54,671 bases of DNA from Bacillus sp. V3B (GCF_024494465.1 NZ_JAETXM010000023.1:1-54671), one strand, 5' to 3'; counted from the stretch's first letter, positions 47,182 to 54,671 are shown. Notes: a model not told the origin generated them from the sequence alone. Program-made: numbers and translations.

Positions 47182-47217
47182 AAGGTCGTATACGATCATT
47201 AAATGGTATACGACCTT
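47182..47217 (+). terminator. Rho-independent terminator of the ligase/TPR gene
   Basis: A perfect 12-bp stem (AAGGTCGTATAC with its complement) and 12-base loop are followed by T5. Confidence 0.9.
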
Positions 47218-47261
47218 TTTATGATTTCAAATGAATAAGGGCTTAATGAACTTTCAGGGAG

Positions 47262-47412
47262 TTACATGATATTCAGATTCTTATATGAACCGTGACCCAT
47301 TTTTTCCGCTAAAGTAATGGGTTCAGCAGCATGAACTGAAGCAGAACCTTTTAAATAGGATGATTGAATATTTACATCATGTCCCTCAAAATCACTTCTT
47401 CCCCTCCCCCTA
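47262..47412 (-). pseudogene. Unassigned coding remnant
   Basis: On the minus strand an open stretch of about 50 codons encodes SSYLKGSASVHAAEPITLAE then KMGHGSYKNLNIM and a stop. It reads like the C-terminus of a real protein but has no start codon before an upstream in-frame TAG. I do not recognise the family. It lies in a 420-base gap otherwise filled by a terminator and a palindrome. Confidence 0.35.
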
Positions 47413-47476
47413 TAGTTTATATTCTATTTGAAAACCCATTATTATATTAAAATAAAATTATCTCTATAGAACATAC

Positions 47477-47503
47477 GAATCAATCAAACGTTTGATTGGA
47501 TTC
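47477..47503. promoter_or_regulatory. Orphan palindrome resembling a TetR-type operator
   Basis: The core AATCAAACGTTTGATT (47482-47497) is a perfect 16-base palindrome, extended by GAATC/GGATTC with one missing base. No gene starts next to it: the plus strand runs into a terminator and the minus-strand gene ends here. It may be the leftover control site of a lost gene. Confidence 0.45.
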
Positions 47504-47533
47504 ATTTTTCATAGATTTATCTCTACTCAAAAA

Positions 47534-47555
47534 AGCACCCAAAATGGTTCGGGTG
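47534..47555. terminator. Rho-independent terminator of the YhcH-family gene
   Basis: A GCACCC/GGGTGC stem with a 10-base loop is flanked by A6 and T6, so it can work in both directions. It lies 20 bases past the stop codon. Confidence 0.85.
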
Positions 47556-47575
47556 CCTTTTTTCTTGTATGTATT

Positions 47576-48025
47576 TTAGTCACATAAAGCCTTTACTAAA
47601 GCCTTTTTAATTGATTTTGGTTGATCAATACAAATGGCTGGCATATGAGCATCTTGTGGTGTGAAGATCGCAAAGTAGCCTGCTTTAACAAGAAGAAGAT
47701 CGCCATTTCCCTCATAAAATAGGATATCTTTTTCTTTGTCTTCTTCATTTACTTTTACATTTTCCACGTTTGTATACCCCATTCTTTCTTCACCTTGGAC
47801 CATACATTGGATATCTGTATATTGATAATGGGATTCGTAGCGGCCTTCCTCGACTGCTTTTGTTTCATACTCTTGGATCAGAACGAATGCTTTGTCACCT
47901 TCAATGTCGTATTTACCAACAGGTAGAGAATTCAGATCATTCTCTTGTAAAAATTGTAGCCCCTTTTTTAATCTTGGATGAAGTCCTTCATAGAATGTAG
48001 CGTTCGAGAGTTTATCAATAATCAA
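47576..48025 (-). CDS. YhcH/YjgK/YiaL family protein (DUF386, sugar anomerase type)
   Basis: This 149-aa cytosolic cupin-like protein matches a family that includes the EbgC beta-galactosidase subunit and NanQ, which speeds anomer interconversion of sialic acid. Conserved metal-site features are HYQYTDIQ near residue 66, the EGNGDLLLVKAGYFAIF strand and PQDAHMPAI near 122. Full length matches the family. The start is TTG, 7 bases after GGAGG. It stands alone with its own promoter and terminator, so its sugar is unknown; amino sugars of wall glycans would fit the setting. Confidence 0.88.
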   Translation of the reverse strand: MIIDKLSNATFYEGLHPRLKKGLQFLQENDLNSLPVGKYDIEGDKAFVLIQEYETKAVEEGRYESHYQYTDIQCMVQGEERMGYTNVENVKVNEEDKEKDILFYEGNGDLLLVKAGYFAIFTPQDAHMPAICIDQPKSIKKALVKALCD

Positions 48026-48066
48026 TGTATTTCCTCCACAATTCAGGTTAGTAGTAACAGTATTTT

Positions 48067-48095
48067 ATTATAAGCCACGCTCTATGCATCAACAA
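48067..48095 (-). promoter_or_regulatory. SigA-type promoter for the YhcH-family gene
   Basis: On the minus strand TTGTTG (48090-48095) and TATAAT (48067-48072) are exactly 17 bases apart, about 42 bases upstream of the TTG start. Confidence 0.6.
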
Positions 48096-48187
48096 TCACA
48101 AATTCTTTTATCCCTATTTTGTTCATGGAAATGGAGGACTTTCTGCTGTTTTAAAAGTGACCTTAAGCATGTCTAGTACACGAAAAA

Positions 48188-48264
48188 AGAAGAGCAGCAT
48201 CGCTCTTCTCGTTTAAATCAGTCCATTTGGATCGATCACAGGTCTTAATTTTGTCGAAAAACTG
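48188..48264 (-). pseudogene. Decayed 3' end of a SpoIID-type wall-binding repeat gene, with its terminator
   Basis: On the minus strand the last 15 codons read KIKTCDRSKWTDLNE, matching EIKTWVGPKWISLN-stop at the end of the gene at 33784-36234 without gaps (32 of 45 bases the same). The stop TAG has become GAG. It is followed by the same AGAAGAGC...GCTCTTCT hairpin and T-run. The hairpin (48188-48209) may still terminate the upstream CapA-like gene. Confidence 0.65.
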
Positions 48265-48316
48265 ACAAATTAACATTCTGATCATTTATCTAATTCTGAG
48301 ACTCCTGACAGACAAA

Positions 48317-49492
48317 TTATTCTGATGACACGACTTCTTCCTTTTTTTCGTATACCATCCAATCCGACCCATTGATCTTATTGGATGCATCGATGATTTT
48401 TTGTTTCACCCGATCATGTTCTGAACCGGTTAATAATGTTGGTTGATAATCATTCCTAGAGGAAACAGATGAGATGGAAAAAGGGATAACCTTTATTTCT
48501 TTTTTATCGGTGAGGGTGTCATTTTCCAAATAAAAGGTTTGTTGAAATACGAAGGTATCCTTGTCACTTGGATTTCTATTTCCGCCAAACATAAAGTTAC
48601 CTAGACTATAAACAATAAATTTTCCATTATATTCTTCTATCCCTTGTATAACATGTGGATGGTGTCCCAGAATAAGATCGGCCCCCTGATCGATCGTATA
48701 TCGTGCGAGTGACTTTTGCGACTCTGTCGGAACATACTGTCTTTCATTCCCCCAATGAAAATGAACAAGAATGATCTGCACACCTTGATCTTGTAACGTT
48801 TGAATATCCTGCTCAATCGTACTACGTATTTCGATGGTATCCGCCCACCCTTCATACCCTAAGGCACCTAATTTCACCCCTTTGATGGTTGTGATATATT
48901 GATGTTCGTAACCAAAGTAGCCAATCCCTTGATTCTCCAAGGTAGCCATCGTATCTCTATAGCCTTGCTCTAAATAATCAAAGATATGATTGTTTGCTAA
49001 ATTGACCGCTTCAATTCCTCCCAATTCTAGAATTTCCGCATAGGCAGGATCACCCTTAAAGCGAAATGTCTTCGCCGCTTTCTCTGTTGCGGTTGTTAGT
49101 GTCGTTTCTAAATTAACACTTGTAAAATCATCTTCTATAAAAAGATTTCCCAACCCCTCTACAAAATAAGAATATCCATTCGCTGAAGCTTCACTTACAA
49201 AGGAACCACTATAACCAAAGGTTTCGTCTGTCCCAAGAGTAAAGTCTCCAGCTGCATTGATTTTAATCGTCGTTTCAGAAACGGGTACCGGTTCCTGTGT
49301 ATTCGCTTTTTCTTCCGTATTTCCCTTGTTCCGGGAAGTTGTAGGTGCGTCTTTTTCTGAACTCTTATTAGTTGTATTAAAAAAAACGCCAGCCATCATG
49401 AAAGTGATCGTTAAAATACTGAAAATGCCTGTTCTAATCCAACGACTCTTTGTTTTCTTGTTCAACTCATTCCCGTCTTTTCTTGAATTCAT
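48317..49492 (-). CDS. CapA/PgsA-family protein (metallophosphatase-like)
   Basis: The protein (391 aa) has one N-terminal transmembrane anchor (about 18-38), a Ser/Thr/Glu-rich spacer and an extracytoplasmic CapA domain. Motifs are INAAGDFTLGTDE near residue 78, VNLETTLT near 126, NLANNHIFDY near 162, VHFHWGNERQY near 241 and LILGHHPHVIQGIE near 270, which fit the metallophosphatase-like active site. CapA/PgsA proteins are needed for poly-gamma-glutamate export, but many homologues lack the pgsBC synthase genes, as here, and their role is unknown. The frame opens at a TTG (49522) with AGGAGG 12 bases upstream; I use the ATG at 49492, which has GAGGGG at similar spacing. Either is possible. 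Confidence 0.85.
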   Translation of the reverse strand: MNSRKDGNELNKKTKSRWIRTGIFSILTITFMMAGVFFNTTNKSSEKDAPTTSRNKGNTEEKANTQEPVPVSETTIKINAAGDFTLGTDETFGYSGSFVSEASANGYSYFVEGLGNLFIEDDFTSVNLETTLTTATEKAAKTFRFKGDPAYAEILELGGIEAVNLANNHIFDYLEQGYRDTMATLENQGIGYFGYEHQYITTIKGVKLGALGYEGWADTIEIRSTIEQDIQTLQDQGVQIILVHFHWGNERQYVPTESQKSLARYTIDQGADLILGHHPHVIQGIEEYNGKFIVYSLGNFMFGGNRNPSDKDTFVFQQTFYLENDTLTDKKEIKVIPFSISSVSSRNDYQPTLLTGSEHDRVKQKIIDASNKINGSDWMVYEKKEEVVSSE

Positions 49493-49522
49493 CGTTACGA
49501 TCATCCCCTCATTTTGATCCAA

Positions 49523-49894
49523 TTCGTAAAGCTTCCTCCTAAAAATGAGTACTTCTCTTCCTTATGGTAGTTCGTGTATGTAAGGGTCTAGCGGTTATTT
49601 ATATGTAGGGTTTTCTCATATTATGGCAATGATCAAGGGAAAATGAGCATGGGTGATGGATTTCATTCAGATTTCCTTTTAAAATAATCGTTAAAAATGG
49701 AGTTCGGGCGACTTTAACAGCAGCGTAGTTATTTGCATAAACTTTAGTAAAATGGAATGATGATAAAAGACTAAAAAGAATACCTTTAAAACATGTATAA
49801 TTTAAAGTGTATCCTTTATTAAGTGTATCCTTTATTAATGGAAGCTTTTTGAACAAAGTCCATCACAAAAAATGATATAAGGAGATGATGTATC
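49523..49894. other. Divergent intergenic region with a 16-bp tandem repeat
   Basis: About 370 bases between the CapA-like gene and the amino-acid operon. AAGTGTATCCTTTATT occurs twice in perfect tandem (49805-49836), just after a TATAAT (49796-49801) that lacks a good -35. A short open frame on the minus strand has no ribosome site and is not supported. Confidence 0.5.
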
Positions 49895-51052
49895 GTGAAG
49901 CAAGCCCTACAACAGATTGAAAAAGAGATCTTTTCCATTTTCGATCATCTCCATCAGAACCCTGAAATCAGTTGGAAAGAAGTAAACACAACCCAATTTT
50001 TAAAAGAGCAACTTGAAAAAGAAGGATACCGTGTGCAAACGTTCTCAGACTGTACAGGGGTTGTCGGTGAAATCGGTGAAGGTGACTTTACGGTCGCCGT
50101 ACGAGCGGATATAGATGCGCTTTGGCAAGAAAAAGATGGCAAATGGCAGGCCAATCATTCTTGTGGACATGACTCCCACTCCACCATGCTTCTTGGCGTC
50201 ATGAAATTGTTCAATCGAATGGGCTATAAGCCACCTGGAAAATTAAAAGTAATTTTTCAACCTGCTGAAGAAAAAGGAGCGGGCGCATTGAAAATGTTGG
50301 AGAAAAAGATCCTTGATGATGTCGACTACTTATACGGGGTTCATTTGCGACCGATTCAAGAATTACGCAGTGGCTATGCCTCCCCTGCCATTCTTCACGG
50401 TGCTTCTCAGTTTATAACGGGAGAAATTAAAGGGGAAACCGCTCATGGAGCCCGGCCACATCTTGGCGTGAATGCGATTGAAGTGGCGAGCAGCTTGGTA
50501 CAGGAAATCAGTAAAATCCATGTAGATCCTCAAATTCCGGCATCGATTAAAATGACCGCGATCCATGCAGGTGGTGCAAGTGGCAATACGATTCCGGATC
50601 GTGCCGAGTTCTCTCTTGATCTGCGTGCCCAAACGAACGATGTAATGAACGAATTGGAATTTAAACTAACGCAAATTATTGAAGGACTTTCTATGATCTA
50701 TGATGCGGATATTAAATTGCATTCAGAAATCAAACTAGCAGCAGCAACAGTCGACTTAGAAGCCCAACAGATGATGAAAGGGGCCATTCAAGAAGTATTG
50801 GGTCAAGAATATTGTGCCCCACCTGTCGTGACATCGGGTGGCGAGGATTTTCACTTTTATTCTCTGATGAAAGAAGATTTGAAAACGACGATGCTTGGGC
50901 TTGGATGTGATCTTCAGCCAGGACTCCATCACCCTAATATGACTTTTCACCGCAAGGATATGTTAACGGGTATTCAGATTCTTGCAACAACAGTGATTCA
51001 TACATTTCAAACACTCACAACAACTGAAACGAAGCCAAACGAGAAAAAGTGA
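49895..51052 (+). CDS. M20-family amidohydrolase, likely N-succinyl/N-acyl-L-amino acid hydrolase
   Basis: This 385-aa cytosolic metallopeptidase-like enzyme should remove an N-acyl group from an L-amino acid. M20D features are HQNPEISWKE near residue 21, AVRADIDALWQ near 69, HSCGHDSHSTMLLG near 88 (Cys/His metal ligands), FQPAEEKGAGA near 126 and TSGGEDFHFYS near 313. GTG at 49895 is the only well-placed start, after AAGGAG. The next genes are a GNAT acyltransferase and an N-acylamino acid racemase, the trio described in Geobacillus kaustophilus for one-way D-to-L amino-acid conversion. In that scheme this enzyme performs the last, L-specific deacylation. The specific acyl group is inferred from the operon. 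Confidence 0.87.
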   Translation: MKQALQQIEKEIFSIFDHLHQNPEISWKEVNTTQFLKEQLEKEGYRVQTFSDCTGVVGEIGEGDFTVAVRADIDALWQEKDGKWQANHSCGHDSHSTMLLGVMKLFNRMGYKPPGKLKVIFQPAEEKGAGALKMLEKKILDDVDYLYGVHLRPIQELRSGYASPAILHGASQFITGEIKGETAHGARPHLGVNAIEVASSLVQEISKIHVDPQIPASIKMTAIHAGGASGNTIPDRAEFSLDLRAQTNDVMNELEFKLTQIIEGLSMIYDADIKLHSEIKLAAATVDLEAQQMMKGAIQEVLGQEYCAPPVVTSGGEDFHFYSLMKEDLKTTMLGLGCDLQPGLHHPNMTFHRKDMLTGIQILATTVIHTFQTLTTTETKPNEKK

Positions 51053-51064
51053 GAGGTGAACCCT

Positions 51065-51889
51065 ATGGATATTAGGATTAGAAACATTCAAACGATGGAG
51101 GATTTTGAAAAGGTTCTTCAACTTGATCTTAAAGTGTGGGGTGGGGAGCCTGTTCCGGTTCATCAAACTTTAACAGCTGCCAAAAACGGAGGTATTGTTT
51201 TAGGTGCTTTTGCCAAAGAACAGCTTGTCGGATTTCTTTATAGCTTTCCTGGATTTAAAAATGGGGAGACTTATCTTTGTTCTCATATGATGGGCATTGA
51301 TGCCGATTACCGGAACCAAGGAATCGGGGCTCAGTTGAAGTTGAAACAAGCAGAAAAAGCGTTAAGGCTTGGTTATAAAATGATTCGTTGGACATTTGAT
51401 CCACTACAAAGTCGAAATGGCTATTTAAATATCGCTAAGCTTGGGGCGATTTGCTCGGAGTATATCGAGAATTGCTACGGCGAAATGAACGATGGCTTAA
51501 ATAAAAACATGCCCTCTGATCGATTTAATGTAGAGTGGCTTATTGATCATCCTTATCGAAAAAACCGACAAACTCTTTTTGCAGATGTTGCGGTGAAATC
51601 AGAAGGGATTGTGCTTGGTTGGAAGGAACGAAAGGACGGATTTCCTGAGGCGTTCGAAGTTGAAAATCAACATCATCACGATTCTTCTTATCTTTTTGTT
51701 CCTGTGCCGGTCTTTTTTCAACAACTAAAGGAACAGGATGCCGCGTTAGCGTTTGATTGGCGTTTGAAGATAAGAGCTGTATTTCAGCCTCTCTTTGCCG
51801 ACGGTTGGGCTGTTGTCCATGTGGTGCGCAAACAGGATGAACCTGTTCAATATTATGTTCTTTGCAAAAGAGAAAGATTGGCATTGTAA
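51065..51889 (+). CDS. GNAT N-acyltransferase, likely D-amino acid N-succinyltransferase
   Basis: This 274-aa GNAT protein has an N-terminal acyl-CoA-binding domain with MMGIDADYRNQGIGAQLKL near residue 77 (the R/Q-x-x-G-x-G/A pyrophosphate loop), IRWTFDPLQSRNGYLNI near 106 and a C-terminal extension of about 120 residues. It fits the COG3375-type family found beside enolase-superfamily racemases. By the G. kaustophilus model it would succinylate D-amino acids using succinyl-CoA, making the racemase substrate. The frame opens at a GTG (51056), but AGAGGTG sits 6 bases before the ATG at 51065. It lies 12 bases after the hydrolase gene, so the two are co-transcribed. Confidence 0.85.
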   Translation: MDIRIRNIQTMEDFEKVLQLDLKVWGGEPVPVHQTLTAAKNGGIVLGAFAKEQLVGFLYSFPGFKNGETYLCSHMMGIDADYRNQGIGAQLKLKQAEKALRLGYKMIRWTFDPLQSRNGYLNIAKLGAICSEYIENCYGEMNDGLNKNMPSDRFNVEWLIDHPYRKNRQTLFADVAVKSEGIVLGWKERKDGFPEAFEVENQHHHDSSYLFVPVPVFFQQLKEQDAALAFDWRLKIRAVFQPLFADGWAVVHVVRKQDEPVQYYVLCKRERLAL

Positions 51890-51926
51890 CGATCGTGTGA
51901 CGAATATTCCGTACAATTGGTCATCA

Positions 51927-52143
51927 CTCCATACAGGAGCCTATATCATGAGAAATTCTTGTATGGAGAAAGGAATTACATAGTTATGAATATTTTTCCC
52001 GAGTTGACGGATCAAATTCGCCCCGCCGAATTTGCGCCCGGATTTTTATCACGCTTCAGAAAGCCACATCCTGTGGCTTTCGCCTGACTAGGACGTCCTG
52101 TCCGTCGTCGAGCTCACTCGATAAATTACCTTTAAAAAATCCG
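51927..52143. repeat. Structured spacer with nested inverted repeats (possible miniature element)
   Basis: The 296-base gap before the racemase gene is unusually GC-rich and palindromic. CTCCATACA/TGTATGGAG (51927-51968), CAAATTCG/CGAATTTG (52013-52034), CGGATTTTT/AAAAATCCG at 52039-52047 and 52135-52143 as possible outer terminal repeats, a perfect GAAAGCCACA hairpin (52059-52081) and the palindrome AGGACGTCCT (52090-52099) are all present. No T-run follows any of them, so simple termination is not the explanation. Confidence 0.5.
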
Positions 52144-52185
52144 AGGCATCCGCCAGAGGCTTAAAATCATATGGAGGTACACGCA

Positions 52186-53298
52186 ATGAAGATAGATCGA
52201 GTTGTTTTAAGACATTTGCAAATGGAACAGAAGTCTCCCTTTACAACGAGTTTTGGGACATTTAAGATGAAAGATTTTATTTTAGTCGAAGCGATTGATA
52301 CAGATGGCGTTTCCGGCTGGGGGGAATCAGTTGCTTTTCATGCTCCATGGTATAGTGAAGAAACAATGAAAACCAATTGGCATATGTTAGAGGATTTCCT
52401 ATTGCCGCTCACCTTCCAGTCTCCTATTGAGCATCCAGATCAATTGAACGAACGTTTTTCTACTATCCGAAAAAATAATATGGCCAAGTCGGCGATTGAA
52501 GGAGCCGTTTGGGATTTACATACTAAAAAACAAGGGATTCCGTTAAGCCAAGCTCTCGGTGGGAAAAAGAAGCAGATTGAAGTAGGGATTAGCATTGGGA
52601 TTCAACCAACTGTTAAGGATCTTCTTTCTATAATCGATAAGTATGTAACGGAGGGTTATCGCCGGATGAAGGTGAAAATTAAGCCAGGTTGGGATGTCTC
52701 TGTGATTGCAGCGATCCGGGGGAGGTTCCCACATATTCAGTTAATGGCCGATGCGAATTCTGCTTATACGCTTAGGGATACGAATTTATTGAAGGAGCTT
52801 GATCAATATAATCTGACGATGATTGAACAACCGTTGGCATCCGATGATATTATTGACCACGCCTCGTTGCAAGCTCAGCTGCAGACACCGATTTGTTTAG
52901 ATGAGAGCATTCATTCGTTGGAGGATACACGAAAAGCGATTAGCCTAGGTAGCTGCAAAGTGATCAATGTTAAGATTGGCCGAGTTGGTGGATTGACGGA
53001 AGCGGTGAGGATTCATGATTTGTGTAAGGAGAATGGGATTCCGGTTTGGTGTGGCGGGATGTTGGAAGCGGGTGTTGGACGAGCTCATAATATTGCGATT
53101 ACGACGTTAGATCATTTCACGATGCCTGGGGATACAGCTGCTTCTTCTCATTATTGGGAAAAGGATATTATTGATCCAGAAGTGACGGTTAGGGATGGAC
53201 TGATTACGGTTCCTGATAAGCCTGGGATTGGGTATGAAGTGAATCGCCGTCTAGTCGATTCCTATACGGTCTCATCGAAAACGTATAGGAAATGGTAG
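52186..53298 (+). CDS. N-acylamino acid racemase / o-succinylbenzoate synthase-like enolase-superfamily enzyme
   Basis: This 370-aa enzyme of the muconate-lactonizing subgroup interconverts N-acyl-D- and L-amino acids (NSAR) and may also make o-succinylbenzoate (MenC activity). Active-site residues are all where expected: Lys pair in [11 protein letters not shown] near 160-162, metal ligands Asp in MADANSAY near 187, Glu in IEQPL near 212 and Asp in LDES near 238, and the second catalytic Lys in NVKIGRVGG near 262. The frame opens at ATG 52171, but that ATG lies within the ribosome site; GGAGG is 8 bases before the ATG at 52186. Operon partners (hydrolase and GNAT) favour racemase function. 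No other men genes are present. Confidence 0.9.
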   Translation: MKIDRVVLRHLQMEQKSPFTTSFGTFKMKDFILVEAIDTDGVSGWGESVAFHAPWYSEETMKTNWHMLEDFLLPLTFQSPIEHPDQLNERFSTIRKNNMAKSAIEGAVWDLHTKKQGIPLSQALGGKKKQIEVGISIGIQPTVKDLLSIIDKYVTEGYRRMKVKIKPGWDVSVIAAIRGRFPHIQLMADANSAYTLRDTNLLKELDQYNLTMIEQPLASDDIIDHASLQAQLQTPICLDESIHSLEDTRKAISLGSCKVINVKIGRVGGLTEAVRIHDLCKENGIPVWCGGMLEAGVGRAHNIAITTLDHFTMPGDTAASSHYWEKDIIDPEVTVRDGLITVPDKPGIGYEVNRRLVDSYTVSSKTYRKW

Positions 53299-53314
53299 TA
53301 GGGTCCTCTCTCAC

Positions 53315-53353
53315 GGTGACCGTTTTTCAGCTTTTCTTCTGTTTACGGTCACC
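53315..53353. repeat. Inverted repeat after the racemase gene
   Basis: GGTGACCGT and ACGGTCACC arms are separated by 21 T-rich bases, and a third GGTGAC follows at 53366. It may work as a weak terminator or mRNA end structure; no clean T-run follows. Confidence 0.45.
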
Positions 53354-53398
53354 ATCGACCTTGTATGGTGACTGATTTCTTGATGTTTCTATTTATAG

Positions 53399-53429
53399 TA
53401 TAAAAAGCAACAAAGTTTACGAAAAGAGC
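53399..53429 (-). repeat. 31-base dispersed repeat, copy 2
   Basis: On the minus strand it repeats GCTCTTTTCGTAAACTTTGT plus TGCTTTTTATA, matching 27617-27647 at 29 of 31 positions. Both copies lie in gaps beside terminators. Confidence 0.7.
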
Positions 53430-53439
53430 CTTAACAAAA

Positions 53440-53467
53440 GAGGCACCCATTCAATGATGGATACCTC
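53440..53467 (-). terminator. Rho-independent terminator of galE
   Basis: An 11-bp stem (GAGGTATCCAT with ATGGGTGCCTC, two G-U pairs in RNA) and 6-base loop begin 7 bases after the stop and end in T4 on the minus strand. Confidence 0.75.
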
Positions 53468-53474
53468 TCTCCTA

Positions 53475-54443
53475 CTATTTTTCTTTCGAATGCCACTTCC
53501 ACGCACTCGTAATAATCTCTTCCAAAGAGTACTCTGCTTTCCAGCCTAACTCATTGAATATTTTTTCAGAAGAAGCCACAAGTCGAGCAGGGTCACCTTC
53601 CCTACGTTCAGCCATAACACTATTCGCTGTCTTTCCTGTCACTTTTTCACACGTTTCAATGACTTCTTTTACAGAATAACCTAAACCATTCCCAAGATTA
53701 TAAGTAGCTGTTGTTTTTTTGCCTGTTAATAAAGCATCTAGTGCTAGTATATGGGCTCTGGCCAAATCGGTCACATGAATATAGTCACGGATACAAGTTC
53801 CATCCGGTGTCTTGTAGTCACTACCGAAAACGGAAATACTTTCCCTTTCTCCTACCAAATGCTGAAGAATGATCGGAATTAAATGTGTTTCCGGATCATG
53901 CTTTTCTCCAATGTCAGCCGTCTTGTAGGCGCCTGCTGCATTGAAATAGCGCAACACAACATACCGAAGGCCATAGGCTCCAGCGTAGTCACCTGAAATC
54001 TGTTCGACCATTCGTTTAGAACGACCGTACGGATTAATAGGATTGGTTGGGGTGCCCTCTGTAATAATGTCCACATCAGGAATCCCATAAGTTGCAGCAG
54101 TTGAGGAAAAAATAAAATTCTTTACTTTATATTTCTTCATGGCTTCCAACAACGTCAAAGTAGCTGCTACATTATTGGCATAGTATTTCATTGGATCTAC
54201 CACAGATTCACCAACTAGACTGTTTGCAGCAAAATGTATCACAGCCTCAACCGAATACGTTGAAAAGATATAATCCAACTCATCTGGATTTCCTAAATCC
54301 CCTTCAACAAAGACCGCTCTCTCATCCACTGCCCATCTATGACCAGTTGAAAGATTATCCAGCACTACGACCTCTTTTTCTTTTACTAATTCTTTTACCA
54401 AATGACTGCCGATATAACCCGCTCCACCGACGACGAATATCAT
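53475..54443 (-). CDS. galE: UDP-glucose 4-epimerase
   Basis: GalE interconverts UDP-glucose and UDP-galactose, and in many Bacilli also the GlcNAc/GalNAc forms, supplying sugars for surface glycans. The 322-aa SDR-fold protein has the NAD loop GGAGYIGSH near residue 6, LDNLSTGHR near 28, the Ser of FIFSSTAATYG near 114 and catalytic Tyr-Lys in NPYGRSKRMVE near 137. Substrate-binding features LRYFNAAGA near 162 and CIRDYIHVTDLA near 216 follow. AAGGAG sits 7 bases before the ATG. It stands alone with its own promoter and terminator and probably feeds galactose-type donors to the glycosyltransferases in this island. Confidence 0.95.
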   Translation of the reverse strand: MIFVVGGAGYIGSHLVKELVKEKEVVVLDNLSTGHRWAVDERAVFVEGDLGNPDELDYIFSTYSVEAVIHFAANSLVGESVVDPMKYYANNVAATLTLLEAMKKYKVKNFIFSSTAATYGIPDVDIITEGTPTNPINPYGRSKRMVEQISGDYAGAYGLRYVVLRYFNAAGAYKTADIGEKHDPETHLIPIILQHLVGERESISVFGSDYKTPDGTCIRDYIHVTDLARAHILALDALLTGKKTTATYNLGNGLGYSVKEVIETCEKVTGKTANSVMAERREGDPARLVASSEKIFNELGWKAEYSLEEIITSAWKWHSKEK

Positions 54444-54477
54444 AGGTACACTCCTTCAATTAATTCTCTCTAGAGTC

Positions 54478-54506
54478 ATTAGAATAGTTCCGTATCCTTA
54501 TGTAAA
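54478..54506 (-). promoter_or_regulatory. SigA-type promoter for galE
   Basis: On the minus strand TTTACA (54501-54506) and TCTAAT (54478-54483) are 17 bases apart, about 35 bases upstream of the ATG. Confidence 0.55.
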
Positions 54507-54631
54507 ATGGAAAAAACATGATCTATTCTAGATACACTAATCTATTATTCGATCGCTAACAAAAGACGAATTTTCGCAAAATCAGTAAAAAATTTTACAT
54601 TCTACTTATAAAGAAGATTTCCACCAGTGGG

Positions 54632-54665
54632 GGTTTTACTGCCCGTTAAGAGTCGGGTAAATGAA
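54632..54665. repeat. Imperfect inverted repeat at the window edge
   Basis: TTTAC-T-GCCCG and CGGG-TAAA arms follow a GTGGGGG run. No gene is near and the window ends here. It could be the edge of an interspersed element or a terminator of a gene beyond the window. Confidence 0.3.
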
Positions 54666-54671
54666 TACTTT

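Noticed and set aside
49599-49856. 85-codon open frame in the gap before the amino-acid operon
   Set aside because: TTG start without a ribosome site, passes through the 16-bp tandem repeat, and no recognisable features.

Overview
The window reads as chromosomal DNA of a low-GC, Gram-positive spore-former of the Bacillaceae type. The basis is AT-rich codon use, strong AAGGAGG-type ribosome binding sites, frequent TTG and GTG starts, a complete Bacillus-style poly(glycerol phosphate) wall teichoic acid (WTA) gene set, a SpoIID-family protein and a class D sortase with an LPNTA substrate. Genus cannot be fixed from sequence alone. No rRNA, tRNA, CRISPR array or intact insertion sequence was seen.

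Almost the whole window is a cell-envelope island. Positions 69-8950 hold tagO, two GT4 glycosyltransferases, tagA, a MurJ-family flippase, an O-antigen-ligase/polymerase-like membrane protein and one more glycosyltransferase. This is enough to start WTA and perhaps to build and export a second, Wzx/Wzy-like glycan. Positions 9084-12054 hold tagB and tagD, divergent from an AT-rich acyltransferase, with a perfect 14-bp-arm palindrome between their promoters. Positions 12150-17675 encode two large secreted proteins: an SH3-repeat N-acetylglucosaminidase and a C39-like protease fold carrying about eleven 44-residue repeats. Positions 17913-24455 hold WTA chain enzymes: a TagF-like transferase, a 1106-aa protein with two transferase domains, and a divergent TarS-like glycosyltransferase. 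Positions 24533-27568 hold the WTA exporter tagGH and, divergent from it, an LCP ligase that attaches WTA to peptidoglycan.

Positions 27784-33599 hold a processive GT2 synthase and two LtaS-type phosphoglycerol transferases. Duplicated junction sequence flanks one of the latter, so it was probably inserted. Positions 33784-44573 hold a SpoIID/LytB-like protein with four wall-binding repeats, a class D sortase, a 2257-aa LRR/FN3 surface protein ending in LPNTA, and a small coiled-coil lipoprotein.

Positions 44687-49492 look like a recombination scar zone: a 5'-truncated penicillin-binding-protein fragment coupled to a second ligase-like/TPR protein, an unassigned coding remnant, an orphan palindrome, a YhcH-family sugar protein, a decayed copy of the SpoIID-type wall-binding repeat, and a CapA-like protein. 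Positions 49895-53298 match the known D-to-L amino-acid conversion operon (M20 hydrolase, GNAT acyltransferase, enolase-superfamily racemase), which could recover D-amino acids from wall turnover. galE (53475-54443) closes the window.

Taken together: TagO/TagA/TagB/TagD and the TagF-like enzymes make WTA, TagGH exports it, LCP anchors it and the TarS-like enzyme may glycosylate it. LtaS-type enzymes make a second glycerol-phosphate polymer. The hydrolases, LytB-like protein and sortase remodel or decorate the wall. The least explained parts are the double-domain polymerase, the C39 repeat protein, the mosaic junction around the LtaS-like gene and the remnants at 44.7-48.3 kb.
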